Assembly (NCBI RefSeq): GCF_026191355.1
Contig: NZ_JAPHOQ010000007.1
Coordinates: 62,001 to 126,000, forward strand
DNA: 64,000 nucleotides
Origin: Legionella sheltonii
GTDB taxonomy: Bacteria > Pseudomonadota > Gammaproteobacteria > Legionellales > Legionellaceae
Reading direction: 5' to 3'
Below, one piece after another: positions 9,128-19,262 of the stretch; the first letter of the stretch is position 1, and each line of letters starts with the position of its first letter. The translations under genes and the position numbers were made by a program. Under the pieces are notes generated by a model. It was not told where the DNA came from. It made no database searches and was given only the letters and a program-made list of their open reading frames with translations.

Positions 9128-10846
9128 ATGTGTGCAAAAAGAAATGAAAATTCCGAAGACTCACGCCGATCTGCAGAGAATACCCCTGAACACGTATTTC
9201 TGCAAACGGAGCAACATCTTCGGAATATCATTGAACATGCCCCCACCGGCATTGTAACTATGTCTATTAACGGGGAGCTATTGCAAGTTAACCCCGCTTA
9301 CTGTGAGATTACTGGTTATTTCAAGGAAGAGTTAGAAGGCATGAATTATAGAGTATTGAGCTTGGATGATGATCTCGCAGTAGATAACTATAATGTGCAG
9401 CAATTACTTGAAGGAAAAATTAACTCCTATAGGCTTGAAAAACGTTACCTCCGAAAAGATAGTAAAATTATATGGGTACAAGTCACTCGCTCACTCCTAA
9501 GAGATGATTCCACGAATAATCCACTTTATTTTATTGCCCAAGTAGAAGACATTACCTTGCGTAAAGAGGCTGAAAATACCCTAAAAACCAATGAAGCTTA
9601 TCTCAGAAACATAGTCGAGCATGCGCCAGCAGGGATTGTCACTATCTCACTTGATGGTCAATTATTAGATATTAATCCTGCTTATTGCAGAATTACGGGT
9701 TACGATAAAGACGAGCTTGAACGGATGAATTATAAACAGCTCACTTATGTTGAAGATTTTTCAATTGATGCATTAAAAGTACACGAATTGCTGGCTGGCA
9801 AAATTGCTTCTTATCAACTTGAAAAACGTTACGTACGTAGAGATGAAACGATTATTTGGGTATTGGCAATTCGCTCACTTGTTCGTGATAGTGACACAGA
9901 TGACCCGTTATATTTTATTGCGCAAGTTGTAGATATTACTGAGCGCAAAAAAGCAGAGCACATGCTAAGAGAAAGTGAAGCACGACTCCGCTCCATTATG
10001 GACAACGCACCAATAGGTATGGCTATCCAATCGTTAGATGGTCAATTTTTACAAGTAAACCGTGCACTTTGTGAGCTCACCGGCTATAAAAAGGAAGCGT
10101 TAGAAAAATTAAGCCTGGATGATATTGTCTATCCTGATGACTTAGTAAACGAGAGTAATCCAATACAGCGCCTGATTGAAGGCAAAGATCGTTATTATCA
10201 AATTGAAAAACGCATCCGTAACAATGGGAGCTTTGCCTGGGTAGAAATTACCCGATCTATTTTGCGCAATACCCAAACGGGTGCCCCATTATATTTTATT
10301 GTTCAAGTAGAAGACATCAATGAACAGATACTAAACAGGGAGAAAATTCGCTATCTCGCTTATCATGATATCTTAACGGGTTTACCCAACCGTCAGCTTT
10401 TGTATGAACAATTAATAAAGACACTTGCCCTTGCTAAACGGTATGAGCGCATTTTTGCGATTCTGTTTATTGATCTTGATAAGTTCAAAAATATTAATGA
10501 TACATTTGGTCATGATGTAGGCGATAATCTGCTTAAAGAAGTGACATCAAGATTAAATAAATCCTTTCGTGCTAGTGATCTGCTTGCACGTACAGGAGGC
10601 GATGAGTTCATTCTGGTGCTCACAGAAATCAAAGCACCTCAAGACGCAGGGATTGTTGCGGAGAAAACCCTGGAAATCATCAGAAAGCCCATCATTATTT
10701 GCAACCAATCCATGCAAATTGGAGCCAGTATTGGCATTGTTACCTATCCTAAACATGGGCATGATATTACTGAGTTAATGAAAAAAGCGGATAGTGCAAT
10801 GTATACCGCTAAATATGCGGGTGGAAATCAATATCATTTTTATTAA
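9128..10846 (+). CDS. Triple-PAS diguanylate cyclase
   Basis: This is a 572-residue soluble protein with no signal peptide or membrane helix. Three consecutive PAS domains (about residues 28-150, 157-275 and 285-400) each start with the same (I/M)xxAPxGxx pattern and end with a PAC segment (FIAQVEDIT, FIAQVVDIT, FIVQVEDIN). The C-terminal GGDEF domain (about 410-572) has an intact signature, G490-GDEF-494, preceded by RxxD (R481-A-S-D484) at the usual five-residue spacing. It should therefore make cyclic di-GMP from two GTP and be product-inhibited through the I-site. There is no EAL domain. PAS domains 1 and 2 are close in sequence, which suggests internal duplication. The gene starts 22 nt after the pepsin-like gene and may be co-transcribed with it. 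The signal sensed is unknown. Confidence 0.93.
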   Translation: MCAKRNENSEDSRRSAENTPEHVFLQTEQHLRNIIEHAPTGIVTMSINGELLQVNPAYCEITGYFKEELEGMNYRVLSLDDDLAVDNYNVQQLLEGKINSYRLEKRYLRKDSKIIWVQVTRSLLRDDSTNNPLYFIAQVEDITLRKEAENTLKTNEAYLRNIVEHAPAGIVTISLDGQLLDINPAYCRITGYDKDELERMNYKQLTYVEDFSIDALKVHELLAGKIASYQLEKRYVRRDETIIWVLAIRSLVRDSDTDDPLYFIAQVVDITERKKAEHMLRESEARLRSIMDNAPIGMAIQSLDGQFLQVNRALCELTGYKKEALEKLSLDDIVYPDDLVNESNPIQRLIEGKDRYYQIEKRIRNNGSFAWVEITRSILRNTQTGAPLYFIVQVEDINEQILNREKIRYLAYHDILTGLPNRQLLYEQLIKTLALAKRYERIFAILFIDLDKFKNINDTFGHDVGDNLLKEVTSRLNKSFRASDLLARTGGDEFILVLTEIKAPQDAGIVAEKTLEIIRKPIIICNQSMQIGASIGIVTYPKHGHDITELMKKADSAMYTAKYAGGNQYHFY

Positions 10847-10875
10847 AAATTATTAATTGACTTATTGCAGCCAGG

Positions 10876-10911
10876 GATCTGCGACGCTATCCCCAGGCGA
10901 CAAGGCAGATC
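10876..10911. terminator. Possible bidirectional terminator hairpin
   Basis: GATCTGC (10876-10882) pairs with GCAGATC (10905-10911) over a 22-nt loop that has partial internal pairing. It lies between the convergent diguanylate cyclase and recN genes. It is weak because the stem is short. Confidence 0.3.
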
Positions 10912-10914
10912 GAT

Positions 10915-12579
10915 TTAATTACTCTGTAGTAATAATTCCTTAGCATGAGAACGCGTTTGCTCTGTTATGGTCAAGCCTCCCAACATACGCGCAATTTCAT
11001 CAACTTTTTCAGCAGACTGTAACAAGGAAATCCTGGTAAAGGTTTCTTTATTATCGCTTCGCTTTTCAACCATAAAATGGTTATGCGCTGAGGCGGCAAC
11101 CTGTGGTTGGTGTGTGACACAAAACACTTGTAACCGTTCACCTAATTTACGAAGCATCTGACCTACTAGGGCGGCTGTAGCACCACCAATACCTACATCC
11201 ACTTCATCAAACAATAAAGTAGGTGTTGTCCCCTGTTGGGCAGTAATCATTTGTATGGACAAGCTAATTCGAGAAAGTTCACCGCCTGAAGCTACTTTAC
11301 TGAGCGAATCGAGTTCCATACCCGGATTAGTGCATACTTTATATTCCACTTTATCCATGCCATGAACCTGCATTTTTTCTAGTGGAGTAATTTCGATTTC
11401 TACCCAGCCTTTAGGCATACCAAGCTGCTGAATGCTGCCTGTAATTTCCTTAGCCAATTTTTTTGCTTGTCCTTGCCGCTCTTTTCTTAATTTAAGGGCA
11501 GCTTCTTCATAGGCGGCAACCAGCTGACGATGTTCTATTTTTAATTGGGCCAATCTGCTCTCGCTGTCTTGCAAAGTATCTAGCTCTTTTTGCAAGTTCG
11601 ATGCATGCTCATGAAGTTGGCTGCTATCAATATGATATTTACGAGCGAGCTGGTGGAGTACACTCATCCGCGTTTCTATTTCATGTAACCGTTCAGGATC
11701 CAGATGGACACGATCCACAAATTGCTGCATTTCATCGATTGCTTCTTCGCATTGAATCAATGCACCATTAATTAATTCAAATGTATTTTTAATCGGTGCT
11801 TGTTCTGTTGGTAATTGACTTAGGAGCTGCAGAATCTGATTTAAGCCAGTACAAAGGTTAGGCTCATCTTCGGAATTCAATAATCCATGTATTTGCTGAC
11901 TTTTTTGCAAATACTCTTTAGCGTGATGCAGCATTTGATGTTCTTGATACAACGTTTCAATTTCATTTTCATGCAAATTCAACGCAGATAATTCTTCAAT
12001 TTGGAATTGTAATAATGCAATCCTATCCGCTTGCTGCTCCTGCCCCTGCAATACATCAATTTCTTGCTGAATTTTTTGACATTGTTTATAGAGCCGAGCC
12101 ACCTCTTCCAGCAAGAGCTGGTTCTTGCCATATTGATCTAACTGTTGACGATGTGTTGTATGATGCATCAATGTTTGATGCTGGTGTTGTCCGTGAATAT
12201 GGACCAGTTTTTCACTTAACTCTTTTACCTTTTGTAATGGAAAAGGTTGGCCGTTAATATAAGATTTGGAGCGGCCTTCGGCATAAATCACTCGCCGTAA
12301 ATAAATGTCACCATCATCGCATGGAACATCATGCTCTTCTAACCATAGGGCCGGTTCAGAACCTTGCCCCACAAAAAATCCTGCAGTGATGTCACATTTT
12401 TCTTGACCAGGCCGAATCACTGAAGCATCTGCTCTATCACCTAATGCCAACATCAACGCATCGATCATAATCGACTTACCCGCACCAGTTTCACCCGTGA
12501 AAGCGGTCATCCCTTGAGTAAAATCTAACTCCAGGTGCTGCACAATCGCAAACTGTTCAATGCACAAAGTAGTGAGCAT
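10915..12579 (-). CDS. recN: DNA repair protein RecN
   Basis: This 554-residue SMC-like ATPase acts in double-strand break repair. The N-terminal head has Walker A GETGAGKS (residues 29-36). A long coiled-coil arm occupies about 150-370. The C-terminal head holds the ABC signature region ASGGELSRISL, Walker B (PTLLFDEVDVGIGG) and the switch His in VTHQPQVAA. Length and order match RecN of other gammaproteobacteria. It lies 3 nt downstream of nadK in the same orientation, a pairing common in gammaproteobacteria, so the two are probably co-transcribed. Confidence 0.97.
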   Translation of the reverse strand: MLTTLCIEQFAIVQHLELDFTQGMTAFTGETGAGKSIMIDALMLALGDRADASVIRPGQEKCDITAGFFVGQGSEPALWLEEHDVPCDDGDIYLRRVIYAEGRSKSYINGQPFPLQKVKELSEKLVHIHGQHQHQTLMHHTTHRQQLDQYGKNQLLLEEVARLYKQCQKIQQEIDVLQGQEQQADRIALLQFQIEELSALNLHENEIETLYQEHQMLHHAKEYLQKSQQIHGLLNSEDEPNLCTGLNQILQLLSQLPTEQAPIKNTFELINGALIQCEEAIDEMQQFVDRVHLDPERLHEIETRMSVLHQLARKYHIDSSQLHEHASNLQKELDTLQDSESRLAQLKIEHRQLVAAYEEAALKLRKERQGQAKKLAKEITGSIQQLGMPKGWVEIEITPLEKMQVHGMDKVEYKVCTNPGMELDSLSKVASGGELSRISLSIQMITAQQGTTPTLLFDEVDVGIGGATAALVGQMLRKLGERLQVFCVTHQPQVAASAHNHFMVEKRSDNKETFTRISLLQSAEKVDEIARMLGGLTITEQTRSHAKELLLQSN

Positions 12580-12582
12580 GTT

Positions 12583-13509
12583 CTATCCTTGATGTTTGGA
12601 TTCCCAACCAAGCTTTGATCGTAATGTATCATAATAATGATAATCAAGAGGATGCAACAGTCGTAATTGGTGGCCATTTTTTTGAATCATGACCTTTTGT
12701 CCAGGTTTTACCATTCTTGACTCATGACCATCACAACTTACTCGCAAATCAGATTCGTTAAACTGGCTGATATGCAGTTCAATATTAGCCTCTCCATCAA
12801 TAACCAATGGACGTGAACTCAAGCTATGGGAAAACATAGGCACCAAAACGATGGCATTCAAGTGCGGATGCATGATTGGACCACCTGCAGATAAAGCATA
12901 GGCCGTCGAGCCTGTGGGTGTTGATAAAATCATCCCATCAGAGCGGTAATGACTGACCAATTGTTGATTGATGTATACGGAAAATTCTACCAGATGTGTT
13001 TCCCTTCCACGACCTAAAACCACATCATTGAGGGCATCACCTTCAAAATAAGTATGGTCTTCATCGTATATCCGCGTATGGAGAAGAAAGCGTTTTTCTT
13101 CTTCATAATGACCCGTTAAAACCGCACTCAGCTGGGACTCCAACTCATGAGGCAGAATATCGGTGAGGAATCCTAAGCGTCCTCGGTTAATCCCAATGAC
13201 TGGCGTATCGACCTTAATTGCCATACGGGCTGCTGAGAGCAGACTTCCATCACCGCCAACAACGATAATCAAATCATTTTTTTCACCCATATCTTCTCTG
13301 GCTAGGACCGGGATTTTCACCTCAAATCCCGTAGCCGTGTCGATATCTTGATAGACTTGAACATTTTGTTTTTGCAAAAAATCAATCAAACGATATAAGG
13401 TTTCATTCACCCCTTGATTCGCCCTGTGCTGGCGTGCATACAAGATGGTCCGTTTGAATTGAACTTTATTCTTCAATATTTGCTGTTCTTGATGCTTTTT
13501 TTCGTTCAT
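12583..13509 (-). CDS. nadK: NAD kinase
   Basis: The enzyme phosphorylates NAD+ to NADP+ in the cytoplasm. The diagnostic GGDGS motif (residues 85-89) and the NAD-kinase loop [16 protein letters not shown] are intact, followed by the conserved SLSSRPLV segment. The start is undecided. The ATG at 13509 makes 308 residues and overlaps the upstream typA gene by 44 nt. A TTG at 13476 gives 297 residues, overlaps by only 11 nt and leaves a length typical of the family. Neither has a strong ribosome binding site. The typA-nadK-recN order and minimal spacing suggest one operon. Confidence 0.95.
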   Translation of the reverse strand: MNEKKHQEQQILKNKVQFKRTILYARQHRANQGVNETLYRLIDFLQKQNVQVYQDIDTATGFEVKIPVLAREDMGEKNDLIIVVGGDGSLLSAARMAIKVDTPVIGINRGRLGFLTDILPHELESQLSAVLTGHYEEEKRFLLHTRIYDEDHTYFEGDALNDVVLGRGRETHLVEFSVYINQQLVSHYRSDGMILSTPTGSTAYALSAGGPIMHPHLNAIVLVPMFSHSLSSRPLVIDGEANIELHISQFNESDLRVSCDGHESRMVKPGQKVMIQKNGHQLRLLHPLDYHYYDTLRSKLGWESKHQG

Positions 13510-15292
13510 GTTCTTTCAATGATTTTTTTCGTAACCGGATAGAATCAGGAGTTACCTCAACTAATTCATCGTCATCAATAAATTCCAAAGCCTGCTCTAA
13601 AGTTAACTTGACGGCAGGAGTTAATATAATGTTTTCGTCAGAACCGGAGGCACGGATATTGGTTAATTGTTTTTCTTTCGTAACATTCACCACCAAATCA
13701 TTATCACGAGCATGAATTCCAACGATCATCCCTTCATAACACACGGTTTGCGGTTCAACAAATAATCTACCACGCTCTTGCAAATTAAATAGCGCAAAAC
13801 CTCGAGCCATGCCCTGACAATTAGCAATCAGCACCCCGTTAGCTCGCTTTCCTATGCGTCCTTTAATAGCTGGACCATAATGATCGTAAACATGGTACAT
13901 TAACCCAGTACCAGAGGTAGAGGACAAAAATTCATTATGAAAACCGATAAGACCGCGAGTAGGAATCATATAGTCAAGACGTACGCGACCTTTGCCATCG
14001 GGAACCATATTTTGTAATTCACCACGACGCTCACCCAATTTTTCCATAATGGAGCCTTGATGATTTTCTTCCACATCTACCGTTAGATGTTCATAAGGTT
14101 CTTGTTGTTCCCCATCGACTTCACGAATAATTACTTCTGGTTTACTGATCGCTAATTCATATCCCTCACGACGCATTGTTTCAATCAGAATAGATAAATG
14201 CAATTCGCCACGACCAGAAACACGAAACTTGTCTGGATCATCACAATCTTCAACCCGTAACGCCACATTATGTAATAATTCCGTTTCCAAACGTTCCCGA
14301 ATTTTGCGCGAAGTAACAAATTTTCCTTCTTGACCTGCAAAAGGTGAATCATTTACTTGGAAGGTCATGCTAATTGTTGGCTCATCAACCGAAAGCACGG
14401 GTAATCCTTCAACAATATTAGGATCACAAATCGTATCGGAAATTTTGATGCCCTCAATACCGGTAATCGCAATAATATTACCAGCACTGGCTTCTTCCAC
14501 TTCAACTCGTTCAAGCCCTTTAAAGCCTAATAATTGCAATAAGCGACCTGAGCGAATATTGCCATCTTTATCAATAATCTTCACTGCAGATTTTGCTTTA
14601 ATTTGTCCGCGAGTAATGCGGCCTATACCAATTGTCCCTACATAAGAGGAATAATCTAAAGAACTGATTTGCATTTGGAAAGGACCATCCGCATCCACTT
14701 TAGGCGCTTCTACTTTATCGATAATGGTCTGCAATAAAGCACTCATATCGGTCGCTTCATCTTCCAAATTTAATTTAGCGTAACCATTTAAGGCAGAAGT
14801 ATAAACAACAGGAAAATCCAATTGGGCATCTGTGGCACCCAAATTATCGAAAAGATCAAAAACTTGATCCATAACCCAATGAGGCCGTGCTCCGGGACGA
14901 TCAATTTTATTAATCACCACAATAGGATTTAACCCCCGCGCAAAAGCTTTCTGGGTCACGAAACGTGTTTGAGGCATTGGTCCATCCACGGCATCAACCA
15001 ACAACAATACACTGTCAACCATTGATAAGATACGCTCTACTTCACCACCAAAGTCAGCATGTCCCGGGGTATCAACAATATTAATTTGATGATTTTTCCA
15101 ATACACACAAGTATTTTTTGCAAGAATGGTAATGCCCCGCTCCTTTTCTAAAGCATTGGAATCCATCACGCGTTCAACTTTAGGTGCTCTCTCATTAAGC
15201 GTACCTGTTTGTTGCAGTAATTTATCTACTAGCGTGGTTTTACCATGGTCAACGTGGGCGATAATGGCGATATTGCGAATCTGATCAATCAT
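13466..15292 (-). CDS. typA: Ribosome-associated GTPase TypA/BipA
   Basis: This is a 608-residue translational GTPase. The G motifs are clear: [10 protein letters not shown] (G1), GITI (G2), [14 protein letters not shown] (G3) and NKIDRPGA (G4). They are followed by the EF-G-like domains II, III and V and the C-terminal BipA-specific domain. Such proteins bind the ribosome and affect large-subunit assembly, low-temperature growth and stress or virulence responses. The first gene of a probable typA-nadK-recN transcription unit, its promoter must lie in the 350-bp region to the right. Confidence 0.97.
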   Translation of the reverse strand: MIDQIRNIAIIAHVDHGKTTLVDKLLQQTGTLNERAPKVERVMDSNALEKERGITILAKNTCVYWKNHQINIVDTPGHADFGGEVERILSMVDSVLLLVDAVDGPMPQTRFVTQKAFARGLNPIVVINKIDRPGARPHWVMDQVFDLFDNLGATDAQLDFPVVYTSALNGYAKLNLEDEATDMSALLQTIIDKVEAPKVDADGPFQMQISSLDYSSYVGTIGIGRITRGQIKAKSAVKIIDKDGNIRSGRLLQLLGFKGLERVEVEEASAGNIIAITGIEGIKISDTICDPNIVEGLPVLSVDEPTISMTFQVNDSPFAGQEGKFVTSRKIRERLETELLHNVALRVEDCDDPDKFRVSGRGELHLSILIETMRREGYELAISKPEVIIREVDGEQQEPYEHLTVDVEENHQGSIMEKLGERRGELQNMVPDGKGRVRLDYMIPTRGLIGFHNEFLSSTSGTGLMYHVYDHYGPAIKGRIGKRANGVLIANCQGMARGFALFNLQERGRLFVEPQTVCYEGMIVGIHARDNDLVVNVTKEKQLTNIRASGSDENIILTPAVKLTLEQALEFIDDDELVEVTPDSIRLRKKSLKEHERKKASRTANIEE

Positions 15293-15644
15293 AAATAACC
15301 TTTGAAGGAAAAAGCTGAGTGTTTGTTCATAGATTTGACATTATACATCAATAAGCAGCTAAAACCTATCTGCTTATTGTATTTTAGCAGTAAACTGCAC
15401 TTATATCCTGGCTATTACCGCTGCCCATCGATCTTTGCCTGGATCCCGCGGGGTGTGGTTTACATAGCAACTCCCTTGCCTCCTGAGATAAACCCGAGAA
15501 CTGATTTTCGAGATGTATCGAAGATTCAGCGGCTTACACGTAACCAGGCTATAACCGATAACGCTACAAATTACTGCTCTTTAATCTACCAATTATTTTT
15601 TAACTGCTAAAATAATAATGAGGGGTTAAAAATAGGGAGTAATT
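15293..15644. other. 350-bp intergenic region upstream of typA
   Basis: The region contains the promoters of typA (minus) and the small gene at 15645 (plus). A reading frame of about 100 codons exists here but has no ribosome binding site, atypical composition and no recognisable motifs, so I do not call it. A GC-rich patch GGATCCCGCGGGG lies near 15,432. No RNA gene is seen. Confidence 0.4.
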
Positions 15645-16142
15645 ATGAAAAAACTAATTTTACATCCCACTGATATTAGCCAATGGCATGCATTGGTTAA
15701 TGAGGCGCAAGCCGCAACTCAATTGATACTAACTGAGAATACTGAAAGTTATTTGGTATTTTTATTAATGCGTTTCGCTCAAGGGCCTAAATTGATTGAA
15801 TCGGTTGTTGCCCTTGATTTTCTGGAGTCCATGCATCGACCAAAAAACTTACAAATGGAATTGTTACGGGATGTGGGTGATAAAAGCTTACTTTTTTGTG
15901 GGCTATTCCCAGGAATTGCCAAGAGACGCCATGTCAGCCTTGAGTATTTCTCTGGAATGGGGCAAGCAGCTTACCTCACTATCAGTGAGTTAGAAGGAAA
16001 GCATACGGCAGATTTGTTTATTCAACTTAGTGAACAATTCCTTACATTGCAACACGTATTACAAGCCATGCGTGGAGAGGGTGTCGATCTGATTCAATCG
16101 GAGCAGGGGATATTATCTTCGATAAGATATACATTACAATAA
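15645..16142 (+). CDS. Conserved-looking small hypothetical protein
   Basis: This 165-residue soluble protein has no signal peptide. The start is supported by AGGGAG about 5 nt upstream of the ATG. The sequence is mixed alpha/beta with a central segment LLRDVGDKSLLFCGLFPG and a helical C-terminus. It has the look of a compact, well-folded domain under selection, but I do not recognise the family. It is monocistronic, bounded by a hairpin downstream. Confidence 0.65.
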   Translation: MKKLILHPTDISQWHALVNEAQAATQLILTENTESYLVFLLMRFAQGPKLIESVVALDFLESMHRPKNLQMELLRDVGDKSLLFCGLFPGIAKRRHVSLEYFSGMGQAAYLTISELEGKHTADLFIQLSEQFLTLQHVLQAMRGEGVDLIQSEQGILSSIRYTLQ

Positions 16143-16156
16143 AAATTTTTGTAGCT

Positions 16157-16195
16157 GAGGGATACAGCTCCCAGTCTACACTGGCTGTAATCCTC
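16157..16195 (+). terminator. Hairpin after the 165-aa gene
   Basis: GAGGGATACAGC (16157-16168) pairs with GCTGTAATCCTC (16184-16195) with one internal mismatch and a 15-nt loop, 15 nt after the stop codon. There is no T tract, so the assignment is by position and pairing. Confidence 0.4.
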
Positions 16196-16343
16196 GCAAC
16201 TTCTACATCAAGTGTCTTTGCATGGCATCACCGTAAACATAGTACTTGTTGCGCTAGTGTTGTTCCCCTTAAAAAACTATCCACCGACTCAATTTATTCC
16301 CAAATGCAAGGGTTGAAATCCTTTTGTAAGCGGAGTATTGAAT

Positions 16344-17423
16344 CTAGTGTTTATGTCGATGATGAATATCCGGGAAATGGGGATGAGTATGATATAACGG
16401 CTTATGTTTATGCCAATGAGTATGAGGTTCACCAGATGGATCTGTGGGTTGATGCTCATGTTGATGATGCGCATCATGTGTATGTCGATGCTCATGTTCC
16501 ATTACTTCATGTTGATGAGCATGTGAATGATACTCTGAAAGGTGCAACCAAATTCCAATCCCCATGAAAAGGAATGCAAGAATCTGTTGCAAGCTCACTG
16601 ACTCATTTAAAAAAATAATTGCAAATCCGGCACCAACAAACGGTGCCATTGCAAAATAAGCTCCAGTCCTGGCCGTACCAATATGGCGTAATCCTAGAAT
16701 GAACAATAATAAACTGACTCCATAGCCTAAAAACCCCACGATTCCTGCAGAAATTATAAACACCGATGCGGGTAGTATAGCTCCGAAAACCATAGCAATT
16801 GTTGTATTGGTTAATCCAGCAATGAGACTTTTGATCATTGCGATTTGCAAGGGATTAGCGGCAGAGATTTTTCTTGTTAGGTTATTGTCCATTGCCCAAC
16901 ACATACACGCTCCGGCGATAAGTAAAGGACCTGAAAAACCTTGATAAGTTAAACTCCCTTTCCATGACAGCATAAAACTTCCAATCACAATAGACATCAT
17001 GCCTAAAGCTATATTGCGATCAACATGTTCTTTAAATGCAAACCATGCAATTATGGCTGTAAATACCGATTCGAGATTTAACAATAATGAGGCAGATGCT
17101 GCAGGAAGTCTCACTAATCCTAACATCAAAAAAACAGGCCCCAAAATCCCTCCAAGCACTACGGCACTACTAAGCCAGAGTATGTCACTGGATCTTAAAG
17201 ATGCCTCTTTTGCTTTTGATTTAGTTACGTATCGTTGAAAGAAAAATATAATGAATAAACCCACCGCAGACCCAAGATAAAGTAATCCCGCTAGCAATAA
17301 TGGAGCAATCTTGTCTAATAAAAATTTAGCCGCTGGTGTCGCCGCACCAAACAGTACAGCAGAAAGAATGGCATACCCGTATCCTGGATTGGTATTCGTT
17401 TTATTGTTCATAATCTTTATCAT
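16344..17423 (-). CDS. DMT/EamA-family transporter with histidine-rich C-terminus
   Basis: This is a 359-residue inner-membrane protein. Residues about 10-295 form the ten-helix drug/metabolite transporter fold (two EamA repeats), with hallmarks such as AILSAVLFGAATPAAKFLL and PAASASLLLNLESVFTAI. The last 65 residues form a cytoplasmic or periplasmic tail with 23 histidines, interspersed with Glu/Asp, in motifs such as HEHRHTHDAHHQHEH. His-rich tails bind Ni, Co, Zn or Cu, so a metal-responsive or metal-exporting role is plausible. The EamA family itself includes amino-acid and metabolite exporters, so the substrate remains open. It is probably separate from the hypothetical gene upstream. 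Confidence 0.82.
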   Translation of the reverse strand: MIKIMNNKTNTNPGYGYAILSAVLFGAATPAAKFLLDKIAPLLLAGLLYLGSAVGLFIIFFFQRYVTKSKAKEASLRSSDILWLSSAVVLGGILGPVFLMLGLVRLPAASASLLLNLESVFTAIIAWFAFKEHVDRNIALGMMSIVIGSFMLSWKGSLTYQGFSGPLLIAGACMCWAMDNNLTRKISAANPLQIAMIKSLIAGLTNTTIAMVFGAILPASVFIISAGIVGFLGYGVSLLLFILGLRHIGTARTGAYFAMAPFVGAGFAIIFLNESVSLQQILAFLFMGIGIWLHLSEYHSHAHQHEVMEHEHRHTHDAHHQHEHQPTDPSGEPHTHWHKHKPLYHTHPHFPDIHHRHKH

Positions 17424-17458
17424 AGCTTATAAACAGCACGCTGATTGCTTGCTGGTTC

Positions 17459-18577
17459 CTAATGCTGAGTTCCGAAATGTTTCTCTAACAACACCATCAA
17501 TCTAGGGTCTAAATGGAGTAATGATATGGTTTTAAATGGACTATGGTTGTCTATTTCTGATAAGCGAGTGGTACCTGTAATTGACCAGTCCATTATCCAT
17601 GTCATCGCAAATATTATATGACGTATTGAGATAGCCGATGCCTCAATATCAAGAATATTATCGGTATCTAAATTTAATGTCGCTAAATCGATTTGGGGGA
17701 AGAAGTACTCACGAGTTTTACCATTCATTTCGAAATTTAAAGTAATATCATGAAACAATTTAATATTTTTAAGGGGATTATACTCATCTGAGAACGTACT
17801 CATAAACACGGACCAACACTTTTGTCCATATTCATTATCTAACACCTCCAGCTCCTGTTCAGTATGTGTACCGTTTGCGGCAAGTTGTGCCAGATCAACC
17901 AGTTGTTGTAATTCCATTTTCATATTCTGCTGAAGTGCGATGAGGGTCTTCAAAATAGCCCGACCATCTTCTGCGTGCATTATCGTTAGGCGACTCATTT
18001 CATTTACACTCGGATGCTGCAAAACCTGTGGCTTGGTAAATTTATTTAATTGACTCATTGACGTATCAGAGGGCAACAAACTCTCTATCTTTTGGATGAG
18101 TACGGCTAACTGATTCATCGCGTTATTTGCACTATTTACAGAGCGGATATTACCTAGCAGCAAGACAGAAAAATCGATTGACGGCACGTCAAACATTACA
18201 TGATTTCCAAATCCATCCTCTTTAATTTCAATACCTATTTCATAACGAAAAAGTGGGGGCATCAATATCCTTGATTTGTACAACACCTGCGCTATTTCCT
18301 GTTTTTTCGCTTGGAATTTCAAATTAAGATAATCGAAATCTGTGGAAGGAGAATCGGCTTCTGTGATTGATTTCATGGCCAAATTTAATAGTTTATCAAG
18401 TGGCTTATCCAGATGCGTAATTGTTTTATATGCGGAGTAAACAATCAACTTCGCAGGATTATTAAACGTAATAACCGCCGCGGGCTCAACTCCACTATTT
18501 TTCCCAGCAAAACTTAATGAAAAAAAAGCGAAAAAGAAACTTGCCCCTATCCATTTAAATGTTCTATTTAACAACAC
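17459..18577 (-). CDS. Exported hypothetical protein
   Basis: I choose GTG 18577 as the start because GGAGG sits 8 nt upstream and the 372-residue product then begins with a compact signal peptide (LLNRTFKWIGASFFFAFFSL, cleavage near SFA-GKN). In-frame ATGs at 18592 and 18625 lie at or upstream of the GGAGG and lack their own site. The mature protein is about 350 residues, largely helical, with no domain I recognise and few cysteines. It is expected in the periplasm or secreted. It lies 66 nt downstream of the ArsC-like gene in the same direction and could share its transcript. Confidence 0.6.
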   Translation of the reverse strand: MLLNRTFKWIGASFFFAFFSLSFAGKNSGVEPAAVITFNNPAKLIVYSAYKTITHLDKPLDKLLNLAMKSITEADSPSTDFDYLNLKFQAKKQEIAQVLYKSRILMPPLFRYEIGIEIKEDGFGNHVMFDVPSIDFSVLLLGNIRSVNSANNAMNQLAVLIQKIESLLPSDTSMSQLNKFTKPQVLQHPSVNEMSRLTIMHAEDGRAILKTLIALQQNMKMELQQLVDLAQLAANGTHTEQELEVLDNEYGQKCWSVFMSTFSDEYNPLKNIKLFHDITLNFEMNGKTREYFFPQIDLATLNLDTDNILDIEASAISIRHIIFAMTWIMDWSITGTTRLSEIDNHSPFKTISLLHLDPRLMVLLEKHFGTQH

Positions 18578-18643
18578 GCTTGCATCCTCCATAATGAAAA
18601 AAACCCTGCCTCCATGCATCAACAACGTGCGTTCAATTTATCC

Positions 18644-18991
18644 TCAAGAGTTTATGATGAGCGCTCTATACTGTTTTTCGTCAAAGCCCAATGCGATCGT
18701 TTTGCCATTTTGTACCAAAACCGGTCTCTTGATGAGTGACGGATTTGCGATAATAAAATCCACTTTTTCCGCCATATTCAATGCCTCATAATTGTCTTTA
18801 TATTTTCGGTAAGTCGTTCCCTTTTTGTTGACAGGAAGTTCACCTAAATACTCACCCCATGCTTGTATTTGAGCTTTGGTTGGTGGAATTTTTTTTAAAT
18901 CAATAAACTCATAAGCAATTTTATTGTTTTCTAAAAACGTACGTGCTTTTTTTACCGTATCACAATTGGGAATTGCAAACATTGAAATCAT
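18644..18991 (-). CDS. ArsC/Spx-family thioredoxin-fold protein (YffB-like)
   Basis: This 115-residue cytoplasmic protein of the arsenate-reductase-like thioredoxin fold starts with MISMFAIPNCDTVKKAR. It carries a single active-site cysteine (PNCDTV) and the KRPVL motif near residue 89 that binds the oxyanion or glutathione region. The absence of a CxxC pair separates it from Spx and matches E. coli YffB-type members, for which glutathione-dependent thiol chemistry has been suggested. True arsenate reductase activity is not implied, because there is no ars operon nearby. Confidence 0.85.
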   Translation of the reverse strand: MISMFAIPNCDTVKKARTFLENNKIAYEFIDLKKIPPTKAQIQAWGEYLGELPVNKKGTTYRKYKDNYEALNMAEKVDFIIANPSLIKRPVLVQNGKTIALGFDEKQYRALIINS

Positions 18992-19262
18992 TTTTGCCCA
19001 CAGGATTGGCTACTCGACAGAAGTACATCTTATAATGGTGCACTAAATTTTTCTAGACAAAACATAAGGAAAAGAGCATGAGATAGAATTATTGATAACA
19101 TCAATCATTCTGGGAAATAGCGATAATTGAAGACAAGAGTTATTTGATTTGATACAACAATAACAATGAATCAAAATGAAAGCATTCAAATGAGGGAAAA
19201 TAAATATCCCTTGGCATTACCTTATTTTTCAATTACAACCAACTTATGGAAAAATAAATACC

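Noticed and set aside
15302-15610. 102-codon plus-strand frame next to typA
   Set aside because: It has no ribosome site, no protein-like pattern and occupies the typA promoter region. It is probably chance.
16304-16567. Plus-strand frame opposite the His-rich tail
   Set aside because: It is a shadow of the histidine-rich minus-strand coding sequence. Its Asp/Val/His-rich composition follows from the CAT/CAC codons.
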